From positions 9,534,001-9,598,000 of the forward strand of contig NC_134152.1 in NCBI RefSeq assembly GCF_033958435.1: DNA of 64,000 nucleotides, in the 5' to 3' direction. The translations under genes and the position numbers were made by a program. The first letter of the stretch is position 1. Each line of letters opens with the position of its first letter. Of this stretch, positions 24,620-34,978 are shown in pieces. The notes beneath the pieces were generated by a model, which did not search any database, was not told the origin of the DNA, and saw nothing but the letters and a program-made list of their open reading frames with translations. Origin of the DNA: Carettochelys insculpta. Its lineage: Eukaryota; Chordata; Testudines; Carettochelyidae.

Positions 24620-25046
24620 AGGATATGTCTGCACTAGTGAGTTTTTCGACAAAGCCAGGGCTCTTTCAAAAAATCCTGTGGTGCGTCTACACTCAAAATG
24701 CTTTCTTTTGATATTAAATTGGAAGAACAAACCACTTTTTCCAATGCCCTCTTCCTCTCCTGGAAGAGGAAGAGTGCATTTTGCTGGAAGGCTCTTTCAG
24801 GAAAAAATGTGTGTAGGTACCCCAGGGGCCCTTTTTGCAGAAGAGCTGTCCTCATGTCACTGAATTTTTTGATCTGTGGCCCATTCTTTCGAAAGAGCAG
24901 GGTGTGTGTGGATGCTTTTTATTGAAACAGTATATTGATATTTTTGATCCGTTCTTTTGTGTGTGGATATGCTCTTTCAAAATATTTTTTTGGAAGAGAT
25001 CTTCTGAAAGAACTTCTGAAAAATTGCTGTAGTGTAGACATAGTCT
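24620..25046. mobile_element. MITE with ATGTCTxCACTA ends
   Basis: The left end is AGGATATGTCTGCACTAGTG and the right end read inversely is AGACTATGTCTACACTACAG. The core alternates CTTTC and GAAAG motifs. No coding role. A matching 3-bp duplication is not clear. Confidence 0.7.
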
Positions 25047-25318
25047 GAAGGCATGTTTACACTGGTCTTATTTTGAAATAAGCTATTCTGGAAGAGCTAT
25101 TACACAATAGCTTATTTTTATGGGAAGAAGGGTTCGTTCGAAGTGGGGTTTACTTTTGAAAGAACTGTGTCTACACTGCTTTTCTTCCGAATGAAGCTCT
25201 TTTGAAAGAAGAATATGCAAATAAGGTGCCAAATATGTAAATCTGCACTTCATTTGCATTTTCTATTTCCCTTATTTACATGCCTCTTTTGAAAGAGAAG
25301 TGCAGGTGTAGACACAGA
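25047..25318. mobile_element. MITE piece(s) of the GTCTACAC group
   Basis: The outer ends GGCATGTTTACACTGG and, inversely, CTGTGTCTACACCTGC pair loosely, and an internal CTGTGTCTACACTGC terminus suggests that more than one element is present. Exact boundaries are not resolved. Confidence 0.5.
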
Positions 25319-25319
25319 G

Positions 25320-25491
25320 GCCGTTTCTACACATCACTTGTTCCGAAAGCAGCATGCTAATAAGTGGCCCGGAAAATGCTAATGAGTCATGGATGTAAAT
25401 TTTTGGCACCTCATTAGCATATGGTCACATGATCTGGAGTCTGGAAGAAACTCTTCCAGACTCCAAAACAGCTTGTAGAAATGCAGCCCCT
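25320..25491. mobile_element. Short MITE with GGCCGTTTCTACA ends
   Basis: The left terminus is GGCCGTTTCTACACATC; the right, read inversely, is GGCTGCATTTCTACAAGC. Internal arms include GGAGTCTGGAAGAAACTCTT and its near complement. Confidence 0.6.
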
Positions 25492-26453
25492 GGGGGATCT
25501 CTTGGAAGAAAAATCCTCCTTCCGGAACCCCTTGTTTCTGAAAATTTTGATTCAAGTTGCACAAGCCTAGGTCAGTTGATCTATTCTCTCAGACTTGCTG
25601 CTGCTGGGTGGTTTTGGAGTTGCAATGCACAGTAAGTTTCCTGTCTGGTGGTTTGAAGGGGATGATAATGAGGAAGCTAGTCTGTGGGGGCTTTTAATAC
25701 TTCACAGAACTAATATGCTATAACTGGACTGATATTGTCTAAAATGGAACAAAAATACATGCCTGGTCTATAGAGCTATCTGTCTTAAAGTAAATCATAT
25801 TTGTTAACATAAAAGGATTTCTTCATGGTTTAATTTCTGCAAAAAAGAGTATTGATTCTATTTTGTTCTCAATTGTGTAGTAGAGCTGGGCAGTTATTTT
25901 AGGTGAACAGTTTATTCACCAATTTGGTGTGATTGAAACTACTTGTAAAGTTGTCCAAGAATTGTGGTTGGAAATATGTATTAAAAGCCTGGTTACTGTT
26001 TGAGATTTCTGAAATGAATCAGCTATATTTATGTAAAAAGGAGGTGCAAATGATAAAAATAAATACCCTAAATCAAATAAAACTTCACCCAACAAACAAA
26101 ATGTGAAAAACAAAGCTATCAACCCCACCAAGAACAGTAACAACAAAAACACTCCCAAAATATTGCTTGTTGAATAAAACAATTTATTTTTCCTGAGATT
26201 TTCGTTTGGTCACTGAATTGAAAAATCAATTTTCTGCTTAGATCTATTTTGGAGTGCAGATAGCATTTCTAATTTTTTTTGGCATAACTGTCCAGAGCAA
26301 GACATCTTAAAATAATGTCTGCTTAAGCTCTCTCCATTTATCTTTAGTATTTATATGCACACCTGTGAAGTAGGAAAGTATCATCCTAGGGTTATTGATT
26401 GGGAACTCAAATGCTTGTGGTGAAATCCTGGATTCACTGAAATCAAAGAATTT
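25492..26453. other. Unassigned AT-rich stretch
   Basis: No feature beyond a possible MITE remnant at 25492-25560. Confidence 0.35.
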
Positions 26454-26583
26454 GGCTTGAAAAGGCAAAGTTATTTTGGAATAACAGCTACTATTCCAAT
26501 ATAACTTTGTGAGCATCTATACAACACAGCTTCCATTTTGAAATAATTTTAAAATAACAGATGGCTTATTTCAAAATTGATAA

Positions 26584-27019
26584 GGCTATGTCTGCACTAG
26601 CCCCTGCCTTTCAAAAGGGAGGATGCTAATGAGACACTTCCGGATATGCTAATTAGGTACTGCCATGAATATGCAGTGTCTCATTAGCATAATGGAGGCC
26701 ACAGTGATTTGAAAGTGCCACTTTTGAATCGTGCACTGCCCATGTAGACAGGCCCTTTCGAAAGGACACCCAGTCTTCGAAAGCTCCTTATTCCTATTTG
26801 GTTTTAGGCGTAAGGGGCTTTTGAAGACTTGGGGGGTCCTTTTGAAAGGCCCCCATCTACATGGGCAGCATGTGATTCAAAAGTGGCACTTTTGAATCGC
26901 TGTGGCTGCCATTATGCTAATGAACTGCTGCATATTCATGGCACCACCTCATGAGCATATCCTGAAGTGTCTAACTAGCATCCTCCTTTCATAAGGTGGG
27001 GGCTAGTGTAGACATAGCC
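26584..27019. mobile_element. MITE with GGCTATGTCT ends, 436 bp
   Basis: The left end is GGCTATGTCTGCACTAGCC and the right end read inversely is GGCTATGTCTACACTAGCC. The flanks are TAA (26581-26583) and TAG (27020-27022), a 3-bp duplication with one change. The element is close to palindromic over its whole length, with paired TCATTAGCAT arms. Confidence 0.88.
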
Positions 27020-27146
27020 TAGACCTCATTCCACAAGCAATAGTGTCTATTTTGAAATAGATATTTCAAAATAGGGGCTGTGTTGACAGGGAATAGAGCC
27101 TATTTGAAACAAGCCGTAGTGCATCCAAAGGCTCTATTTAGAAATG

Positions 27147-27719
27147 GGCTGTGTCTACACTTGCATTCCTCTTTCGTAAGAGCCACATTTTGTATGTCTG
27201 TGTCTACACTTGGCCAAAATTTCGAAAGGGCCATGGTAATGGCCAAATCAGAGAATAATAATGAAATGAATATTCAGTGCCTCATTAGAATGCTGCCAGC
27301 TGTGGCACTTCAACAGGAATGAGGGGATTTTGAAGTTTGTGGAGTCCTTTCGAAAAGGGTCCCATTCAGAAGAACCGCGCATGATTGAAACGCAGCACTT
27401 TTGAAGTGCCGTGGCCAGCAGCATGTTAATGAGGAGCTGAATAGTCATTTTAACATCTCATTAGTATTTTGCTATTTGTCCATTAGCATGGCCCTTTTGA
27501 AATTTGGGCCAAGTGTAGACACAGCCTATGTGAAGAAGGGTTCTTTAAAAGATGGGGTTTACTTCCAAAAGAGACATGTCTACATTGCTTTTCTTCTTTC
27601 AAAAGAAGCATGTGCAAATGAGATGCCAGATGCGTAAATATGCACCTCATTTGTATTTTCGATCTCCATTTTTATTTGCATTTTTATTTCAAAAGAACAA
27701 TACAAGTGTAGACACAGCC
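27147..27719. mobile_element. MITE with GGCTGTGTCTACACTTG ends, carrying an insertion
   Basis: The left end is GGCTGTGTCTACACTTGCAT and the right end inversely is GGCTGTGTCTACACTTGTAT. The flanks are ATG and ATC. It is interrupted at 27196 by another MITE. Confidence 0.82.
27196..27526. mobile_element. MITE nested inside the previous one, 331 bp
   Basis: Flanked by TAT on both sides (27193-27195 and 27527-27529). The ends are GTCTGTGTCTACACTTGGCC and, inversely, GGCTGTGTCTACACTTGGCC. It is palindromic in layout, with GGCCATGGTAATGG and CCATTAGCATGG arms. Confidence 0.88.
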
Positions 27720-27831
27720 ATCAGCTTTATTGTGTCTGGACGCTCTATCTTGAAATAGCTCAGTGCTATTTTGTTATGCATTTTGTGTGTAGATGTACTA
27801 TTTTGAAATAAGGTATTCTGGAAAATCTCTT

Positions 27832-28278
27832 CGGATGTGGCCACACTTGGCCAAAACTTTGAAATGGCCATGCTAATGGCCAAATCAAATAATACTAATG
27901 AGACACTGAACTGAACATTCAGTGCCTCATTAGCATTAGGATGTTCATGGCCATGGTGCTTCAAAAGTGCTGCTTTCGAACGCACGTGGCTTGGCGCAGA
28001 TAAACGCAGGTCCTTTTCGAAAGGACTCCACACATTTTGAAATCCCCTTAATCTCCTCAGCTGAGAGGAGTAAGGGGATTTCGAAAAGTGCAGGGTCATT
28101 TCAAAAAGGACCCCCGTGTAGCCGCGTATATTTGAAAGTGGTGCTTTCGAAGCGCTGTGGCCAGAAGCAACCTAATGCTAATGAGGTGCCGAATATTCAG
28201 TTCAGCATCTCATTAGTATTCCTCGATTTGGCCATTAGCATGGCCATTTCAATGTTTTGGCCAAGTGTGGTAGGATAG
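27832..28278. mobile_element. MITE of the CACTTGGCC-end type, 447 bp
   Basis: Flanked by CTT (27829-27831 and 28279-28281). The ends contain CACACTTGGCCAAAAC and its inverse. It is closely related to the 27196-27526 element by its CATTAGCATGGCCATTTC arms. It sits inside the outer element. Confidence 0.78.
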
Positions 28279-28325
28279 CTTATTTCGAAATAATGCTGCT
28301 GTGTGGACATATCCAAAGGGCCAAA

Positions 28326-28430
28326 ATTTTGCTCAGGAAGAGCAAGAGACCTGCCCAAAGTGACACAGGAAGCCTGTGGCAGAAAAAAGAAATGAACCAA
28401 AAGCTCCAGGCTAGCATGGCAAATACTGAA
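28326..28430. repeat. Ancient L3/MIR-like fragment
   Basis: The pattern GACCTGCCCAAAGTGACACA followed by GGAAGCCTGTGGCAGA matches the general form of the old amniote L3/MIR-type repeat seen also near 53640-53830. Short and diverged. Confidence 0.4.
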
Positions 28431-28687
28431 TTATCCTTCAAAAGCAGAAGGATCTGCTGTTGTGGACAGGACCTGTCTCCGCCTTTTATATCGCTTTTAG
28501 ATGATGTTTAAAACACTATGCAAGACTGAGTCTATGTCTTATAATACTTGCAGAATATTATTTGAGTAACTGTGCCTCCTAGAAGGCCTATGAAATTAAG
28601 AACATAGGAATAGACAATGGCCCATCTAACTTAGTATCTTATCTTCCAGCACTGGCTGGTGTCAGATGCTTCACGGGGAATGGACAG

Positions 28688-28949
28688 TCACAAAGAGGTA
28701 GCCGTGTTAGTCTGTATTCTAACAAAACAAACCCGCAGCCATGTAGCACTTTAAAGACTAACAAAATGATATATTAGGTGATGAGCTTTCATGGGACAAA
28801 CCAACTTCTTCAGATCAATATAATTTCCAGTCCAGATTCAGGTATATAACACAAAGGTTAAAAAAAAAAAGGCAATAAAAAACCTGACAAATCTGATATG
28901 TAGAACTGAAGGAGAGGGTTGAGGGGTGGGAGATGTTAAATGTCTTGCC

Positions 28950-28991
<42 letters not shown>

Positions 28992-29185
28992 AAAGGAAGG
29001 GAAGCAATCCTTGTAATGCATGAGATAATTGCACTCCTTGTGCATCCTAAGTGCTACTGTGTCAAATTTGAACCCCCACTTCACAAATCTCCCTTTGCAA
29101 TCTGCTTTTAAAGTCTCTTTGTTGTAGGATGCCTATTCTCAGGTTTTTAACAGAATGGTTTACTCCATTGAAATGCTCACTGACA
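28688..29185 (+). mobile_element. Unnamed retroposed repeat with 12-bp target duplication
   Basis: Flanked by GGGAATGGACAG on both sides (28676-28687 and 29186-29197). Starts with AGAGGTAGCCGTGTTAGTCT and contains CACTTTAAAGACTAACAAAA, a motif shared with 45030-45150 and 58127-58620. A duplication of 12 bp points to copy-and-paste integration or an element of that type, not to Harbinger or hAT. No protein could be assigned. It contains an AT microsatellite. Confidence 0.75.
28953..28988. repeat. (AT)18 microsatellite
   Basis: Uninterrupted alternating AT over 36 bases inside the retroposed repeat; likely variable in length between individuals. Confidence 0.97.
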
Positions 29186-29430
29186 GGGAATGGACAGAGC
29201 AGGATAATTCTTCAAAGGTTCCATCCCATGTCATCCAGTTCCACTTTCTGCCAATTGGAGATTTTGGGACAACAAGAACAATAGGGTTGCGTCCCTGGCC
29301 ACCTTGGCTGATAATCACTGATTAGCCTATCCTCCATGAATATATTTCATTCTGTTTTGAACTCATTTATAGTTTTCACAACATCCCCTGCCAATGACTT
29401 CCATGAAAAATTGACTGAAATAATTGTGCC

Positions 29431-29767
29431 TTTGAAAAAGTGTTAAAAAACCTCTGCATTATCAAAGTAATCTTCTTTCTCTTACATTGTTTTTCAGTGA
29501 TAACAACATGAGATTGTTGTGATTTATACAGGCATATTTGGGCAGGCTTTCCCTATTTACTTGAACTGGAAGATATAAATCAAATTTGTTTCTCTCACAA
29601 TGAATAAGTTATGTGTTATCTGAAAAAGTACACAACACAGTCAAGGATCAGATAGATAAGGTGTTACTATTATAATTGTATATGTTTGATATGATTTACT
29701 GTGTTTTCACTTTCCACACCCCACTTAATTTAATTTGCTTGCATTTTTAGTGTGTGCACAGGGGGAA

Positions 29768-29799
<32 letters not shown>

Positions 29800-29966
29800 T
29801 CATGCTTTTTTTGGTTTATGACTTTCCAATCTTATAAAGCTCATTAATGCAAGGAAAATTTAAATAATGTATATTAAAATAATTTCTATATCCCCTAGCA
29901 TTGGAGTTACTTGCAGCAAGATTTCTTTATACAACCTAGAATAGAGTATTAGATTTAGGTTTATTA
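29431..29966. other. Unassigned stretch with a GA microsatellite
   Basis: AT-rich. A GA-rich run, interrupted twice by extra A, lies at 29766-29799. Nothing else is recognised. Confidence 0.45.
29766..29799. repeat. (GA)n microsatellite
   Basis: Purine run of mostly GA dinucleotides, 34 bases, with two AAA interruptions. Confidence 0.95.
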
Positions 29967-30303
29967 AACTGCAGGTTGAACCTTCCTAATCCAGCACCCT
30001 TGGGACCTGAGTGGTGCCAGACGAAAGAATTTGCCAGACCACAGGAAGTCCATATTGTCTAGCAGCACTAACTACACTTTTATTGCTTACTGGACTCTTA
30101 GAAGATATTTTGGGGCAAATTACAGCTAAATAACAGCACAGAACACTGAGAGCCGGGACTGGTGGCTGGAAACAAGCTTTGTGGGACCACAGGAAACTTG
30201 GCCACACCCATGATAAGTAGCTCTCCTGTTAACCAAAATTATGCTGGATTACGGATGTTGCCAGATGAAAAAATTTCAGATTAGAGAGATTCAACCTGCA
30301 GTT
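29967..30303. mobile_element. Inverted-repeat DNA element, possibly Tigger-like, 337 bp
   Basis: The ends AACTGCAGGTTGAA and TTCAACCTGCAGTT are exact inverse copies, followed inward by CCTTCCTAATCC and, inversely, TCTCTCTAATCTG. The CAGGTTGA-type end recalls Tigger/pogo elements, but a TA duplication directly at the CAG end is not visible. Confidence 0.65.
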
Positions 30304-31184
30304 CCTTAAACAGGTATCACCGTGAGTCAAACATTTTCTCTGAAGTTTCGCTGCTTAGTTGGAAATCCATTGCCTAACTTTTGAAGCACTTTTCACCCAT
30401 TGTTGCCCAACCCTAGACCGGTTTGATTGTATTTGTTTTCTGCTCCTTTATGCCTTCATTTAAGCATACATGAGGTACTTGATAGGCAAGTGGCACCTTA
30501 TGAAAATGTCAGCGAGCACCTCTACTCCTAACTAACTCTGAACACAATCACATTTTTTCAAGAAGCTGCCAATGCTTGATTCCTGACTTGGCACTTATGG
30601 CCTGGCTTCCTTTCTTCCTCCAGTGTTTCCAATAACATGGTGTTACAGGTGCTCAGACCCTCTGAAAATCTGGTCATAGCTGCATCCATTTGGGCACCAA
30701 AATGCTAATGGACTGAAAATAATGTACACATTTTTTTTAAAAAAAGCTAAATTAATTTTGTATGCCTAGTTTAGTTGTATCTTCTTGACTATTTGTAAAA
30801 TTAGAGGATTTATCTTGTATAATGGCCACCCTGAGTTATTATTCTGTGTCCATAAAATTAGCTCCACTGGGTTCATTTGGGTTAAATACCAGATCTTTCG
30901 CTCCTTGTTAAACACTTGCAGTGGGTTATTTAACAATCTGCTGTGTGACTTTGTAGCAATGCTTTGAATGAGTACTACACAAGTCATTCCTCCTATATTA
31001 GCAGAGTGGCTCAAAGGAAGAACAGGAAGGATGTGCTATAAAGTGGTTTTTTTTTATTATTATTTTTTTCTGCAGTTTAGGAAATGGCAGCATTAATTCC
31101 TCTTGCTTCCCCACCCAAATTTGCATCCTGATATCTATGCCAGACTCCATATCGTACACAAGAGGAGTAGTACACCTAGCCTTG
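30304..31184. other. Unassigned AT-rich stretch
   Basis: No supported feature. Confidence 0.4.
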
Positions 31185-31415
31185 CTCTCACTTATACTTC
31201 TTGAATCTATAGTTCTTAACGAGGGGGATGTTAGTGGTCTCCCTGCCTAGAGCAATTTGCACAACGCATTTGCAGTGGCTGGTGTGAAGCTGTGCCATCC
31301 CTTGTCCCCCTAGTTTAGTGTCATCTGCAAACTTGGTGAGCGTGCAATCCAGTCCCTCGTCCAGGTCATTAATACAGATATTGAACAACACTGGCTGCAG
31401 AACTGATGTCCCTGG
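31185..31415 (-). mobile_element. CR1 LINE fragment with reverse-transcriptase box
   Basis: On the minus strand 31391-31188 reads [20 protein letters not shown] followed by [10 protein letters not shown]. This is the CR1 reverse-transcriptase active-site region, with both aspartates kept. The rest of the LINE is absent on both sides, and the right side abuts the GC-rich Harbinger-like relic. Confidence 0.88.
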
Positions 31416-32415
31416 AGCACATGCCTGTGCCTACTTCATGGCAGGCCCTGACATGTGGACCCCTTGGAGCCTCAGGGCCCAGGCTGACCCCTGCTACCCC
31501 CTGCACTACTCCAATGGTCTAATGGTCCAGGGGGTGTCCAGCAGCAGAGGTGCCCCAACATGAGTGGCAGCCTGGCCATCCCCAGGTCCTCCCAAATGAG
31601 TGGCCTCAGGAGTAGGCGCTGACTGTCAGCTGTGGGCATGTACATGCTGGGGGCTCATTCCTCAGCAGTGTGTCTGGTGCAGGACATCGCCTGTATGGCT
31701 GGCCCACTCCCAGCCATGGCAGGGGCAGGCAGCCACACCCTGGGGCCCTGTGGCCCATGCGACCCCCTGTGGGTCTGGAAGTGGGTCAGCACCCATGCCC
31801 AGGGGCTTCTGCTGGGTCCAGGTGTGACACATTGCTTTGCACATGGTTGTACATGCTTGGACCACAGCATGGGGTCTCACCTGAGCTGGTCTGGCGAGGC
31901 TTACAGTATGCCCCATCTGGTATCCCTCTCCCACTCCCTGGGGTGTGTGACCCATTTGGTACTCACCAGAGAGTTCCTCAAAGAGGTCCAGAGATGCCTT
32001 GGACGTCACCTCAATGGTGGGACCCAAGTCCAGGGTTATGACCAGGGTCCCCTGGCTCAATTTGGGGTCTGAATTTAGCTTTGCCTGGGGCTCTGGCAGG
32101 GTTCCCAGATGCTTTCGTTCTGGCTGCGGTGAGGGTGACTCCTCCACCATATTAACTGTGTCTCGACTGGTGCAGCTCTGCATAATAGGGGCAGTTGGCT
32201 GTCCCTTGCCCCCGTCCTGCACCAAGCATACTGTGTCTGGACATACCGCTGGTGGAGCTCTTTCACTTTGGCCTGCACCTGGTGGAGAGGCAGAAGGCCG
32301 TTGACCTAAGTGCTGAGTTCTGTCAACAAGACTCATTTTAAAAGTGCTCTGCAAGTTTTGTCAACAAAACCTGGGTTTTGTTGGGAAAAAAAGCCTCTCT
32401 ACTGTAGACGTGGCC
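31416..32415 (-). mobile_element. Relic of a second Harbinger-type family, Myb end
   Basis: The right terminus, read inversely, is GGCCACGTCTACAGTAGAG, a variant of the GTCTACAC end group. Inward, the minus strand is GC-rich and holds a decayed Myb/SANT-like gene. The other end and any transposase are missing, and the left side joins a CR1 fragment at about 31415. It differs enough from the 34553-39418 element to be a separate family. Confidence 0.65.
31662..32354 (-). pseudogene. Second Myb/SANT-like Harbinger accessory gene, decayed
   Basis: In one minus-strand frame the segment VQAKVKELHQRYVQTQ appears (about 32280-32230). After a one-base shift it continues as NCPYYAELHQ (about 32205-32175). 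This is the same order as KVKELRQGY then CPFYRELRDILG in the full-length element's Myb domain. The acidic-to-proline-rich linker follows, with LVITLDLGP and SLDLFEELSGEYQMG. A GGTGAGTAC splice-donor-like site follows the LFEELS codons (about 31968). The N-side tryptophan helix is not visible. Function in life would have been end binding for a Harbinger transposase; this copy is broken. Confidence 0.6.
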
Positions 32416-33688
32416 TATAATGGAAATGGAGTCGATGCAACCCACCCCCAAATAATTTTTGCATATAATGTGAAGTGACGCATCACCTAAATCTGCAGCT
32501 ACACTTCTCTGAGATGCTCAGTCTTTTTTATCAGTTACAAAATCTAACAGATTCCTTTCCCTTACACAGTCCTACCCTAACACTTTTTTTTTCTCATTGT
32601 ATTACTATAAAAGATGGAATGAAGCCTCTGGACATAGCTTTAGCATGGAGCTCTATAGAATTTTATGATTCTTGATGAAAAGACAAGCTTTTCCAGATGC
32701 AATGTGAATAAGAATCTGAGCTGTTTCCTTAAAGCACAGCTTTTGCTTAATGGCATTTTTTTTTCACTACAGCTATTGAAATTTGTGTGGATGAAGTAAG
32801 TTTGATAGGCTCAGCACTTTCAGGGGACATTGACAGAAACAAAATTGAAAAATGAAACAAATGTTCGGTTTTAGCAGCGTATCGACAATATAGATTGAAC
32901 AGAGGAGAAAAATATTGCATGGTGTGCAACTTGAACTTCCCATTGTCTCATTAAAGACACTGCAGCAGATAACAGTCTGTCTGTTTTGCCCTCAGCTCCA
33001 GACGTAGCAGATCATTCATGTAAGGGGAAATGATATAGCATTCCACACCACTTTGCCACAAGGAATTTTGAAAATCTGTTTTTATTACTTACAAAAAAAC
33101 TACAGTCCATTTATTTTGGTTTAACTCTTTTTTTCTGCCCCCTTTTACTAAGCCCTATTTCTGTTCTCTTGTTGATGACCCATTTGATTCTAACAAACCT
33201 CATTCTTAAACACAACAGCCAGTGACATAACCTCCAAGATCCAAGATCTAAAATCTGAACACATAATTAGATGTGTTCATGTCCCATTTTTTATGTTAAT
33301 GGTACATCTAATAAAATTGTGTCAAAACAAATATTAGCTCATATCAATAGTAAAAGTGTGTCACACATCTGGGCTAAATTGATAAACTGGAAAACTGTGC
33401 ACTGAATTGTTTCTCTTTAGGGCATGATCTTTCTTGCTGTTGAAAGGAAGAGAGAAAGACCATTTTAACTGTAAAGTAACACAAAAAGTCGTGAAATGAT
33501 TTGTTTTAAAATAGTAAGATCAAATTACTGTCTGTGAAACCATTTACTCTCTGAAATGTCTAGACTGCTGAGCTCAAAGTATTGTTAAAGGATTATTTGA
33601 TCTCTTCAGTCTTTTTGTCATTAATTTGAATCCAGTGCAGTTTCACCTGATGGGAGCCAAAGTAACTCCTGAAAAAAGTCACATTGGT
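32416..33688. other. Unassigned AT-rich stretch
   Basis: No supported feature. Confidence 0.4.
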
Positions 33689-33837
33689 TTGAAGGGTTAG
33701 GAAACAAAGTTTGTGGCTGTTTAGTGGGATGTGTGAAGTGAAATTCATGACCAGGGACAATTATTTGCACTAAAACTGAAACTTTCACTTCACACATCCC
33801 ACTAAACAGCCACAAACTTTGTTTCCTAACCCTTCAA
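33689..33837. repeat. Perfect 55-bp inverted repeat with 39-bp loop
   Basis: The left arm at 33689-33743 and the right arm at 33783-33837 are exact reverse complements over all 55 positions, separated by 39 bases. Key ends are TTGAAGGGTTAGG and CCTAACCCTTCAA. It could form a long hairpin in DNA or RNA. It has no transposon-like termini. An inverted duplication event, a hairpin RNA source or an assembly artefact are all possible. Confidence 0.97.
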
Positions 33838-34710
33838 GACAACAACAAAAACTCATAATACCTTTAATTTCCCTTATGGTGAGGACTGTGAGAAATACAT
33901 CTGAAGTCACATTAGTCACTCATTGCTTTCAGTGGAGTTACCCTGTGGCTATGTCTACACTATATGGTAAAGGCTGTGCTTACAGTACAAGATAAACTTG
34001 ATTTTAAGTCAGTTAGCCTGATTTTTCCCAGTGCCTGGCTTCACTGTAAATTCCATTAGCTCGATTTATGGACCACTAAAATTGACATGATATTGAAATC
34101 CTAAAATCATAGTAACCCAGCTGGTATAGTGTTCAATTTGGCTTTAAAATTCCAAATCAAGGGTAGCGAGGATGCAGCATGTCTTTAAATCAAATTCATT
34201 AACCTCCTCAGATGTCCCATATGTGCCCCACAATGCACAACAGTTCGCCACGCTGGCCTCTTACATCTCCACTGCTCTCAAGTGCAGAGAAATTAGGCAA
34301 CAGGACTGTTACAGTACAGCACCTGCAAGCCTATGCCTGTAGGGTCACGAGAAGCTGAAAAATCTTCTTTCCTTTTCTTTACTAGGAGCACATCCGTGAG
34401 TCCATGCTGCTGTGTATACCCCTGCTAGCTGCCTTTTTTTCTGTGTTGCCTGGTGCAAGCCACTTGCCACCTATACCATGTGTCAGCTAGGCTGTGGGTG
34501 GGAGTCGTGCTTGTCTGGTAGTACGCAAAGTTTCTTTTCAGCTGTTCACATGAGCTGTGTCTACACGTGCACGCTACTTCGAAGTAGCGGCACTAACTTC
34601 GAAATAGCGCCCGTCGCGGCTACACATGTCGGGCGCTATTTCGAAGTTAACTTCGACGTTAGGCGGCGAGACGTCGAAGTCGCTAACCTCATGAGGAGAT
34701 AGGAATAGCG

Positions 34711-34742
34711 CCCTACTTCGACGTTCAACGTCGAAGTAGGGA
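34711..34742. repeat. Subterminal palindrome in Harbinger left end
   Basis: CCCTACTTCGACGTT and AACGTCGAAGTAGGG face each other with one base between. The same palindrome is at 628-658 in copy A and in the derivatives at 22443-22474 and 57452-57483. Likely binding or folding site for the element's own proteins (inference). Confidence 0.85.
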
Positions 34743-34861
34743 CCGTGTAGACGATCCGTGTCCCGCAATGTCGAAATTGCTGGGTCCTCCATGGAGGCCA
34801 TCAGCTGGGGGGTTGAGAGACGCTCTCTCCAGCCCCTCAGCTCACTGGTGGCCGCGTGGAG

Positions 34862-34886
34862 CGACCCCTTAAAGGTCCCCTCCCCC
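34862..34886 (+). promoter_or_regulatory. Promoter-like CTTAAAGG box upstream of Myb gene
   Basis: CCCCTTAAAGGTCCCCTCC, about 100 bases upstream of the Myb start at 34979. A near-identical box lies about 80 bases upstream of the transposase start on the other strand, so the two genes seem to share promoter architecture. Confidence 0.45.
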
Positions 34887-34978
34887 TCCCTGCCTCTGCA
34901 GGAAGCTGAGGCAACGTGCAGGCTGCAGCCTGCACAAGCGACTAGCCTGCACAACCCTCAGCCACTCACCCAGCGGCG

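Larger units (their letters stand above)
26454..28312. mobile_element. Outer MITE, split by three later insertions
   Basis: Fragments rich in TATTTTGAAATA and TTATTTCGAAATAA motifs lie at about 26454-26583, 27020-27146, 27720-27831 and 28279-28312. They read as one original element whose right end, inversely, is GGATATGTCCACACAGCAGC. The left end near GGCTTGAAAAGGCAAAGTTA is decayed. The fragments are separated by the three elements listed next, at least one of which contains a further insertion. Confidence 0.6.
28596..29430 (-). mobile_element. CR1 3' end split by another retroposed repeat
   Basis: CR1 tail on the minus strand at 28596-28687 and 29186-29430. The left part starts AAGAACATAGGAATAGACAA. 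The right part carries GGAATGGACAGAGCAGGATA and the later ACAACATCCCCTGCCAATGA block. The split is explained by the insert at 28688-29185. Confidence 0.85.

Noticed and set aside
26584..28278. Repeated short palindromic units at intervals, superficially CRISPR-like
   Set aside because: Spacing is irregular and units are element termini with target duplications in vertebrate DNA, not repeats with unique spacers.
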